Assembly: GCA_027052755.1 (NCBI GenBank)
Contig: JALUEN010000048.1
Coordinates: 596 to 5,634 of the forward strand
Direction: 5' to 3'
Length of the DNA stretch: 5,039 nt
Origin: a bacterium
Lineage (GTDB): Bacteria > DRYD01 > JALUEN01
This document shows positions 1 to 5,039 of the stretch, in pieces. The translations under genes and the position numbers were made by a program. Numbering within the stretch: the first letter of the stretch is position 1; each line of letters begins with the position of its first letter. The notes under the pieces are model-generated. The model was not told the origin of the DNA. It worked only from the letters and a program-made list of their open reading frames with translations, and ran no database searches.

Positions 1-458
1 AGATAAGGGAGAAGCTAGATCTGATGATAGAGATTGGTCTAGGGTATTTGAAGCTTGGACAAACCAGTCCAACCCTCTCTGGTGGAGAAGCTCAGAGGTT
101 GAAATTGGTCTCTGAGTTATCCTCTAAGAGGAGGAGGAACATGATCTACTTACTAGATGAGCCAACTACTGGACTTCATCCCCACGATGTAGCTAAACTA
201 GTTAGGTCGCTTAGGAGATTAGTTGATATGGGAAACCTAGCAGTAGTTGTTGAACATAATCTAGATCTGATAAAGAGCGCTGACTGGATAATAGATTTGG
301 GACCTGAGGCGGCGGATGAAGGTGGGGAGATCATATACCAAGGCACTCTTGAGGGGCTTCTCTTAGAGGAGAGGAGTTATACTGGAAAGTGGCTGAGGAG
401 GCACCTTCAGGAAATCCGGGAGGATACTTTATCTCAAAAACCTCTGGTGGCTGGCTGA
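1..458 (+). CDS. uvrA: UvrA, excinuclease ABC subunit A (C-terminal part, 5' truncated by window)
   Basis: UvrA is the damage-recognition ATPase of nucleotide excision repair. It acts as a dimer in the cytoplasm and loads UvrB at DNA lesions. Only the last 151 residues are visible (frame begins at base 3; TGA at 456-458), roughly the final sixth of a usual ~940-residue protein. They contain the end of the second nucleotide-binding domain: the family string GLGYLKLGQ (residues 12-20), the ABC signature LSGGEAQRL (25-33), Walker B YLLDEPTTGLH (49-59), the H-loop VVVEHN (81-86) and the UvrA tail motif ADWIIDLGP (93-101). The tail AADEGG replaces the more usual GGDGGG form, so a UvrA2-type paralogue is possible. 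The in-frame ATG at 24 is internal, because the reading frame and homology continue upstream of it. No convincing terminator follows. The gene is co-directional with the peptidases but 242 bp away, so probably not in their operon. Confidence 0.95.
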   Translation, partial: IREKLDLMIEIGLGYLKLGQTSPTLSGGEAQRLKLVSELSSKRRRNMIYLLDEPTTGLHPHDVAKLVRSLRRLVDMGNLAVVVEHNLDLIKSADWIIDLGPEAADEGGEIIYQGTLEGLLLEERSYTGKWLRRHLQEIREDTLSQKPLVAG

Positions 459-562
459 TCTCCTTAAAATAACAAAAATTAAAGATGTGGGTCCTCAGTT
501 ATTAAAATAAGGGATAAATTTTCAGTCATCAGATGAGCATCAGGAAGTGATATCCGTTCCCA

Positions 563-592
563 TTTAGCTTTAAGCTCTTCCCTTTATATACT
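563..592 (+). promoter_or_regulatory. Weak candidate promoter upstream of the first C11 peptidase
   Basis: TATACT at 587-592 matches five of six bases of the bacterial -10 hexamer. TTTAGC at 563-568 is a poor -35 (three of six) at 18-bp spacing. If used, transcription would start near 599 and give a leader of about 100 nt holding the two hairpins at 612-652. The same spot also reads TTTATATA (583-590), which resembles an archaeal TATA box, but other signals in the window favour a bacterium. The call rests only on hexamer similarity in an AT-rich region. Confidence 0.3.
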
Positions 593-611
593 AAGTTTAC
601 CTTTTATTAAC

Positions 612-652
612 AAAAACTAACAGGTTTTTCTAGATTTTTTCTAAAGATCTAG
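612..652 (+). promoter_or_regulatory. Two abutting AT-rich hairpins/palindromes in the leader of the first C11 peptidase
   Basis: Hairpin 1: AAAAACT (612-618) pairs with GGTTTTT (623-629) around the loop AACA, with one G-U pair. Hairpin 2: CTAGATTTTT (630-639) pairs with AAAGATCTAG (643-652) around the loop TCT, ten pairs with one G-U. The second starts on the base after the first ends. Hairpin 2 has CTAGAT/ATCTAG outer arms that could also be a protein-binding operator. They end 33 bases before the Shine-Dalgarno at 686. Hairpin 1 carries its T-run inside its own stem and is too AT-rich to be a confident terminator for uvrA, although weak termination there is possible. Function is unknown; the pairing is read directly from the sequence. 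Confidence 0.4.
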
Positions 653-685
653 TAAACTACTTAGAGAGAAAGAGAATCAACTTGC

Positions 686-692
686 AAGGAGG
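686..692 (+). promoter_or_regulatory. Strong Shine-Dalgarno for the first C11 peptidase
   Basis: AAGGAGG is a full match to the core anti-Shine-Dalgarno and is followed by more G residues (693-695). Spacing is 8 nt to ATG 701 and 5 nt to the in-frame GTG 698. Both are workable, but ATG with 8-nt spacing is the better start and is chosen here. Confidence 0.8.
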
Positions 693-700
693 GGGTAGTG

Positions 701-1942
701 ATGACTATCAAGGGTGTGAGCGCTCCTAAGATCCAATCACCAGTTAAAGTTGCTGACCTTAAAGTTAGAAAGCAGGAGGGAAGAGAGGGAATAGTTTCCG
801 ATAAGGTTCAGATTGATGAGGGTAAGGAAAAAGAATGGTTGATCATCTATTATGGTGGCGCTGATAACAACTTAACCAGCTACTTACACGACGATCTAAA
901 CGAGATAGAGAAGCATGGATCAGATCAGAACATACACATGGTTGCCCTCTTTGATGCTGGTAAGAGGACGAGACCTTTCCAGGGAGCTAAGGTTTTCTAT
1001 CTCCAGCCTGATAACGACCTCTCTAAGATTAACTCACCTGTGATAAAGAACCTAGGTCAGGTTAACACCGCTGATCCTGAGTTCATGGGTAACTTCATCG
1101 CTGAGATGATGAAGAGGTTTCCTGCTAAACATGTGGCTGTGATCATCTCTGACCACGGTGGCGGTTGGCATGGAGCAGTAGAAGATGACTCTCACGGTGG
1201 TTTCATGAACCTAGGTGATATAAGGGATGCCTTTAAAAAGGTTTATCAGAAGACCGGTAGGAAGGTAGATGTGGTCGGTTGGGATGCTTGTTTAATGGCA
1301 ATGGGAGAGGTAGGTTACGCTCTAAGCCCATATGTTAACTTAATGGTAGCCTCTGAGCAAACTGAGGGAGCCGATGGTTGGCCATACCCACACATCTTCA
1401 CCTCTGAAGTATTGAAAAACCTTAAGCAGACTCTGGAGATGGCTATCGCTAAGAAGGGGACTTTCTCACCAGAGGATTTCGCTAAGACCATAGTTAAAGC
1501 TGCCGAGTCCTCACCTTACACTATAAAAACCTTGTCTGCTGTTGATCTCAGGAAAGCTAAGGAGTTCGCTCAGAAAGTTGATGCTTTCGCCAAAGCTATA
1601 TTGAAGACAGATACCCCTAAGACTACATTAAAGGACTTAGTGAGGAAGACTGAGCACTTTTACGGTAGCTTCAGGGATATCGCTGACTTCGCTAGAAGAG
1701 TAGCTGAGAGCAAGGATATTAAAGACCAGAACCTGAAGAAGGCCGCTAAGGAACTATACGACTACATAACTAAAGAGTACGTTATAGCTAACCACAGAAC
1801 CGAATCCTATCACCCTAACGCTAACGGTGTGTCAATAGAGATGCCTACCTGGGGATCCCCATCAAGTTCCTACAAGAACACTGATTTTGCTAAGGATACT
1901 AACTGGGATGAAGCTATGGCTAAGATAAACTCTAGAAAGTAA
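701..1942 (+). CDS. Clostripain-like cysteine peptidase (family C11, clan CD), first paralogue
   Basis: Predicted caspase-fold cysteine endopeptidase of 413 residues. The fold starts at WLIIYYGGADNNL (46-58). The catalytic His is in SDHGGGW (His152) and the Cys in GWDACLM (Cys197), 45 residues apart, as expected for C11. Asp195, two before the Cys, matches the S1 acidic residue of characterised members, so cleavage after Arg/Lys is inferred. The family loop ASE...DGWPY (217-229) and the terminal NANGVSIEMP are present. There is no signal peptide or membrane segment; residues 1-45 are a charged, probably flexible extension. No Lys or Arg lies in the 22 residues after His152, where PmC11 is cleaved for activation, so this enzyme may work unprocessed. 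All 19 Asn codons are AAC and the SD is strong, suggesting high expression. It has its own terminator at 1972-2000. The paralogue at 2026-3336 is more than half identical by eye over the peptidase domain. GTG 698 would add one residue. Substrate and physiological role are unknown. Confidence 0.9.
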   Translation: MTIKGVSAPKIQSPVKVADLKVRKQEGREGIVSDKVQIDEGKEKEWLIIYYGGADNNLTSYLHDDLNEIEKHGSDQNIHMVALFDAGKRTRPFQGAKVFYLQPDNDLSKINSPVIKNLGQVNTADPEFMGNFIAEMMKRFPAKHVAVIISDHGGGWHGAVEDDSHGGFMNLGDIRDAFKKVYQKTGRKVDVVGWDACLMAMGEVGYALSPYVNLMVASEQTEGADGWPYPHIFTSEVLKNLKQTLEMAIAKKGTFSPEDFAKTIVKAAESSPYTIKTLSAVDLRKAKEFAQKVDAFAKAILKTDTPKTTLKDLVRKTEHFYGSFRDIADFARRVAESKDIKDQNLKKAAKELYDYITKEYVIANHRTESYHPNANGVSIEMPTWGSPSSSYKNTDFAKDTNWDEAMAKINSRK

Positions 1943-1971
1943 AAGTAAATGAACTCTCTGAGTGAGAACTT

Positions 1972-2000
1972 AAAGGCGGTCCTTGCAGGACCGCCTTTTT
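1972..2000 (+). terminator. Rho-independent terminator after the first C11 peptidase
   Basis: AAAGGCGGTCC (1972-1982) pairs perfectly with GGACCGCCTTT (1988-1998) around TTGCA. The T1983-A1987 pair can extend the stem to 12 bp with a TGC loop. T1996-T2000 supplies the T-run, and a T-rich tract (2001-2009) follows. The stem is GC-rich in an otherwise AT-rich setting, which makes it the clearest regulatory signal in the window. It starts 30 bases after the stop codon at 1940-1942 and ends 25 bases before the next peptidase gene, so it separates or attenuates expression of the two paralogues. Confidence 0.93.
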
Positions 2001-2025
2001 GTATTATTTGTAACGTAATTTTTAC

Positions 2026-3336
2026 ATGAGTAAGCAAAAGTTAATCAGGTTCCTTGTTAAAAATTTAGTGAGATTTTCTGGGAAGGTGGTGTCTCAAGTG
2101 GAGGTTAAGGGACCTGGTGGAGTTCAAGGGAGGTTTTACAGATCCAAGGGCTTGAGGGAGCTCTGGAGAAAGTTTAAAGATCTCTTTGGGGGGAACGAAG
2201 TCCGCTTTGATGAGGATAAGGTTAAGTTTTATGGAAGAGATGAAAAGGATTGGTTAATCATATTCTATGGTGCAGCGGATAATAACCTGAAGGACTATGT
2301 ATATTACAATATCAATGATATAGAGGAGAAAGCACCTACGAGGATAGCCCACACTGTGGCGTTAATGGATGCAGGCGAGGAGTTTTGGGCGTTCCGAGGC
2401 GCGAAGGTCTTTTATGTTCAACATGATGATAGCTTCAGTGAGGTAAGATCTCCTATTTTAGCGGATCTAGGTCAAGTTAACACTGCTGATCCTGAGTTCA
2501 TGGCTAACTTCATCACTGAGACTATGAAGAAATTTCCTGCTAAACATGTAGCTGTCATCTTCTCAAGTCATGGTAGCGGTTGGTATGGCGCCTTACCTGA
2601 CGAGTCCCATGGAGACGCTATGTCTTTAAGTGAGCTTAAGGAAGCACTTAAGGAAGTTTACCAGAGGACAGGCAAGAAGATAGACCTGTTAGGATGGGAT
2701 GCTTGCCTGATGGGAACCGCTGAGGTAGGATATGCTCTCAGCCCTTACGTCAAGTACATGGTAGCCTCAGAGGCCAAGGAGGGCATGTACGGTTGGTACT
2801 ACCTTCAGATCATGGATTCACTAAATTCCCAAGGATCCAAGAACATAACTCCAGAGAAGTTCGCTAAGATCATAGTTGAGGCTATAGCTAAGTCTGCTAA
2901 GTATGGCTATAACCAAGTGGAGACGCTTTCCGCAGTCTCTCTTGAGAAAGCTGATGAATTAGCTAAAAAATTGGATGCTTTCGCTAAGGCTCTCTTGGAA
3001 ACGAAAACCCCAAGGAAGAAACTATTGTACCTCATAGCCTCTACTGAGAGCTTTGATTACGAGTTCTCCGATATAGCTGACTTCGCCAAGAAAATTGCTG
3101 AGAGTGAGGAAATTAAGGATGAAAAGCTTAAGAGAACAGCTGAGGAGTTGTACAAGTTTATTACAGAGGAATACGTGATAGCTAATTACAGGGACCCTGA
3201 GAAACGGTCTAACGCTCACGGTGTATCAATAGAGCTTCCCCTTGCTCCTAGTACACCTAAATCTTATGCTAGGACTGACCTAGCTAAGACTACTCACTGG
3301 GATGAGGCGGTGAGAAAGATAACTAGGGGATATTAA
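2026..3336 (+). CDS. Clostripain-like cysteine peptidase (family C11, clan CD), second paralogue
   Basis: A 436-residue paralogue of the peptidase just upstream, in tandem. The caspase fold starts at WLIIFYGAADNNL (76-88). The catalytic dyad is His182 (SSHGSGW) and Cys227 (GWDACLM), 45 apart, with Asp225 as the likely S1 residue, so Arg/Lys specificity is inferred. The substrate loop reads ASE...YGWYY (248-259) against DGWPY in the first copy, which may shift subsite preference. The C-terminal family motif NAHGVSIELP (396-405) is intact. About ten residues after the catalytic domain (near 264-275) are missing relative to the first copy. Residues 1-60 are unrelated to the first copy: basic and partly amphipathic (LIRFLVKNLVRF, 6-17), without a signal-peptide core. 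As in the first copy, no Lys/Arg follows the catalytic His for 22 residues. ATG 2026 lacks a Shine-Dalgarno; GTG 2098, preceded by AAGGTGGTG, is an alternative start. Asn codons are mixed (7 AAC, 6 AAT), unlike the first copy. The stop overlaps the convergent gene. Confidence 0.88.
   Translation: MSKQKLIRFLVKNLVRFSGKVVSQVEVKGPGGVQGRFYRSKGLRELWRKFKDLFGGNEVRFDEDKVKFYGRDEKDWLIIFYGAADNNLKDYVYYNINDIEEKAPTRIAHTVALMDAGEEFWAFRGAKVFYVQHDDSFSEVRSPILADLGQVNTADPEFMANFITETMKKFPAKHVAVIFSSHGSGWYGALPDESHGDAMSLSELKEALKEVYQRTGKKIDLLGWDACLMGTAEVGYALSPYVKYMVASEAKEGMYGWYYLQIMDSLNSQGSKNITPEKFAKIIVEAIAKSAKYGYNQVETLSAVSLEKADELAKKLDAFAKALLETKTPRKKLLYLIASTESFDYEFSDIADFAKKIAESEEIKDEKLKRTAEELYKFITEEYVIANYRDPEKRSNAHGVSIELPLAPSTPKSYARTDLAKTTHWDEAVRKITRGY
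2083..2091 (+). promoter_or_regulatory. Possible internal Shine-Dalgarno for an alternative start of the second C11 peptidase
   Basis: AAGGTGGTG lies 6 nt before the in-frame GTG at 2098 and differs from AAGGAGGTG at one base. By contrast, the 25 nt before ATG 2026 are AT-rich with no purine-rich SD. A start at 2098 would give 412 residues, close to the 413 of the paralogue, and would drop the amphipathic N-terminal segment. The resemblance may be coincidental, since these bases encode Lys-Val-Val. Confidence 0.3.
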
Positions 3337-5039
3337 CTGCTTGTTACCTTAGCTCTCCTCTCTAAGGAACTTAATAGCTCCTCGTCCTGCTTAAGTATAT
3401 CTTCTGGAAGGGCTTTCATGTCTCTTAGTTTAGCGTGAAGCTCTCGCCAGGATTGGTCTCCAGCTCTCGCCATGGCGAACGTTGCTACCCTGAGGAGCAA
3501 TGGATCCTCAGGATCGCTCTCTAAGGCTTTCCTAAGTTCCATTAAGACCTCGTCGTGCTTACCTATAAGAGAGAGAACTGTGTACCTTGAGAGGTCTATT
3601 AGCTTCTCCAGATTAGGGGAATCGTAGAGATCCCAGAAGGGATCAATCTCTGACGATAGCGGTGCATGTAGTATTAGCTTATGCATTATAACCTGGTCTC
3701 CTGATGGTTCCACATATTTACTAGCTTCTTCTAAAGTTCTCAAGGCCTCTTCATACATACCTATCTGTGTTAAAGCGTAAGCCTTAGTTAGAGCAACCGT
3801 AGGTGATTTTATCTTTGCAGCTCTCTCAAAGCGCCTGACCGCTTTCAGAGCACGCTCCCAAGAACCTTTTAGGAGATAGAGGAACGCAGAGTTGGTTAGA
3901 GCTAAGAAAGTATCTATGTTTGCTAATCCCATCACTGTCAGCTCTAAAGCTTTATCTATATCTCTATTCCTTAAGTGATCTATTATGTTATCTATCAGCT
4001 CGGCTCTTCCTTTTAAGGTATTGAAGAGAGCTTGGTTGATGTAAGCTGCTTTTAAATCCAGAACTTTGAGACCGTCTATGTCCTCCCCTAAGTCCCTGAA
4101 ATACCTCAATAGGTAAGAGGCTAAGTTACTCCCCTTGAACCTATGCCCAACATCGCTTAATATCACTTGTACGTAGCTGGGGTTACCATTTTCATCGCTT
4201 AAGGTGAACTCAATGAAAGCTATATCCCCAGAGAAGAGTAGTGATATTATGAAGTGTATAGCTTCTAACCTAGCATCCCTTGAGTCGCTCTCTAGTGGTA
4301 AAATCTTATCTATTACTGGGCTATTAGATTGAAATACCCATACCTCTTTAGGTTTTAAACCAAACGACTTAATCCTAGGAAGTAAGGTTTTTCTAAGTGA
4401 GTTGTAGGAGGCCCTAGTAGCTTGTGGGACCCTCCAGAGAACCTTATTTGTAAGTTTAGGATAGGATAACAGTATATGATACTTCTGATAGAGGTCCTCC
4501 CAGGAGGGCATCTCATCCGGTAGTGATAGTTTCTCTAAAAGGGTTAAAGCGCTTCTCTGGGAGTTATGGGTTTCCACCCTGAACTTTTCAGAGACTAGAT
4601 CCTCTAAGCTCTCCTTTAGATCCTCTATGAAGTTCCTAGTCATCGTTGGTTTCTGGTCATCTCTCAAATAGTCTATCATAACCTTTAAGATTAGATACAG
4701 CTCTTTTAACCACCCACCAGTAAAATACCATAAGCTCTTGAGCAGCTTCTTGGAGGGGGTAACCTCTGATTCTAGCTCATGGCTTAAGATGGTCTTCCGG
4801 TAAATGGTCTCTAACATCTGCCAGGAATCTAATCTCCCGCTTACCTTAAATACAGCCAAGTTAGGTATCATCTCCGTTATGGAGATCTGAGAGGATGGAT
4901 CAGCGGTTATCACTAACTTTTTATTTGTTTTTCCTAAGGATTTCAGTAACTCCTCAGGTATCTCTAAGAGGTTAACGTCATCAATGATGATCACATCTGC
5001 ATCGGACTCTAAAGCAGAAGTTATGGATTCCCATAATAG
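3333..5039 (-). CDS. STAND/MalT-like NTPase with C-terminal TPR-like repeats (N-terminus outside window)
   Basis: The C-terminal 568 residues of a larger protein. The frame is open to the right edge, giving LLWESITSALESDAD before the Walker B strand VIIIDD (16-21), so the GTG at 4994 is an internal Val codon and not a start. A sensor-like strand LVITADPS (42-49) and FTGGWLKEL (106-114), placed like the TEGW/TGGNP motif of STAND proteins, support an NTPase of the MalT/AAA_16 type. Residues about 225-325 form an unrecognised alpha/beta region. From about 346 to 541 helical pairs resemble TPRs, clearest at 376-409, 413-446 (AYALTQIGMYEEALRTLEEA) and 481-541. The last 25 residues are charged and helical, with no LuxR-type HTH, so a transcription-factor role is not supported by the visible part. 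Family members act as ligand- or partner-sensing switches; the P-loop and any effector domain lie upstream of the window. It converges on the second peptidase with a 4-bp stop overlap. The frame is certain, the STAND assignment moderate. Confidence 0.75.
   Translation of the reverse strand, partial: LLWESITSALESDADVIIIDDVNLLEIPEELLKSLGKTNKKLVITADPSSQISITEMIPNLAVFKVSGRLDSWQMLETIYRKTILSHELESEVTPSKKLLKSLWYFTGGWLKELYLILKVMIDYLRDDQKPTMTRNFIEDLKESLEDLVSEKFRVETHNSQRSALTLLEKLSLPDEMPSWEDLYQKYHILLSYPKLTNKVLWRVPQATRASYNSLRKTLLPRIKSFGLKPKEVWVFQSNSPVIDKILPLESDSRDARLEAIHFIISLLFSGDIAFIEFTLSDENGNPSYVQVILSDVGHRFKGSNLASYLLRYFRDLGEDIDGLKVLDLKAAYINQALFNTLKGRAELIDNIIDHLRNRDIDKALELTVMGLANIDTFLALTNSAFLYLLKGSWERALKAVRRFERAAKIKSPTVALTKAYALTQIGMYEEALRTLEEASKYVEPSGDQVIMHKLILHAPLSSEIDPFWDLYDSPNLEKLIDLSRYTVLSLIGKHDEVLMELRKALESDPEDPLLLRVATFAMARAGDQSWRELHAKLRDMKALPEDILKQDEELLSSLERRAKVTSS

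Noticed and set aside
526..543. Small palindromes and a repeated CATCAG downstream of uvrA, considered as a uvrA terminator
   Set aside because: The arms are 4-5 bp with 1-2 nt loops and no T-run follows, so no workable terminator forms.
583..590. TTTATATA as an archaeal TATA box, suggesting an archaeal host
   Set aside because: The perfect GC-rich hairpin with T-run at 1972-2000 is a bacterial-style terminator and uvrA is mainly bacterial. One AT-rich octamer is weak evidence, though an archaeal host is not strictly excluded.
698..700. GTG 698 as the start of the first peptidase
   Set aside because: It is only 5 nt from the SD, and the adjacent in-frame ATG 701 has better spacing (8 nt) and is the stronger initiator. 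The difference is one residue.
3022..3219. A 65-codon open frame on the - strand inside the second peptidase gene
   Set aside because: It lies wholly antisense to a well-supported conserved peptidase frame, has no SD-like site that I can see, and its Cys- and Leu-rich product resembles no family I know.
3347..3367. CCTTAG/CTAAGG inverted repeat just after the second peptidase's stop, considered as a terminator
   Set aside because: It has only 6 bp with a 9-nt loop, no T-run on either strand, and lies in the coding sequence of the convergent gene.
4992..4994. GTG at 4994 as the start of the - strand NTPase gene
   Set aside because: The frame stays open to the window edge and this GTG encodes a Val inside the Walker B beta-strand, so starting here would cut through the NTPase core.
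1..5039. CRISPR arrays, tRNA or rRNA genes, insertion sequences, attachment sites
   Set aside because: No spaced direct repeats, cloverleaf-like sequence, transposase-like frame or terminal inverted repeats were seen; nearly all of the window is covered by the four protein genes.

Overview
The window reads as a chromosomal segment of a bacterium, probably a thermophile with moderate to low G+C. The bacterial reading rests on a near-perfect intrinsic terminator (1972-2000), a full AAGGAGG Shine-Dalgarno (686-692) and a UvrA gene. The thermophile reading rests on codon use: every Arg codon of the first peptidase is AGA or AGG, and ATA, CTA and GAG are common. The phylum cannot be fixed from this sequence.

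Layout: (1) 1-458, + strand, the last 151 codons of uvrA (excinuclease ABC subunit A), whose 5' part lies outside the window. (2) 459-700, a 242-bp intergenic stretch with a weak promoter candidate, two back-to-back AT-rich hairpins and a strong ribosome-binding site. (3) 701-1942, + strand, a clostripain-like (family C11, clan CD) cysteine peptidase with an intact His152/Cys197 dyad. (4) 1972-2000, a strong terminator. (5) 2026-3336, + strand, a second, paralogous C11 peptidase (His182/Cys227) that begins 25 nt after the terminator without a Shine-Dalgarno. (6) 3333-5039, - strand, the C-terminal 568 residues of a large STAND/MalT-like NTPase with a Walker B strand and a C-terminal TPR-like helical region. 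Its P-loop and start lie beyond the right edge. The two genes meeting at 3333-3336 are convergent and share the palindrome TTAA as overlapping stop codons.

How the parts may work together: the two peptidases are a tandem duplication. They have kept the catalytic residues and the acidic S1 residue (preference for Arg/Lys predicted), but differ in N-terminus, expression signals and codon bias. The first looks built for high expression (19 of 19 Asn codons are AAC, strong SD, own terminator), the second for low or separately controlled expression. Neither has a visible signal peptide, and neither has a basic residue in the 22 residues after the catalytic His, where the C11 enzyme PmC11 is cleaved to activate. 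They therefore look like intracellular, unprocessed caspase-fold peptidases. A STAND-type NTPase next door invites comparison with signalling or cell-death modules that join clan CD peptidases to STAND proteins, but the convergent orientation means this link is only a hypothesis. uvrA appears to be an unrelated neighbour.
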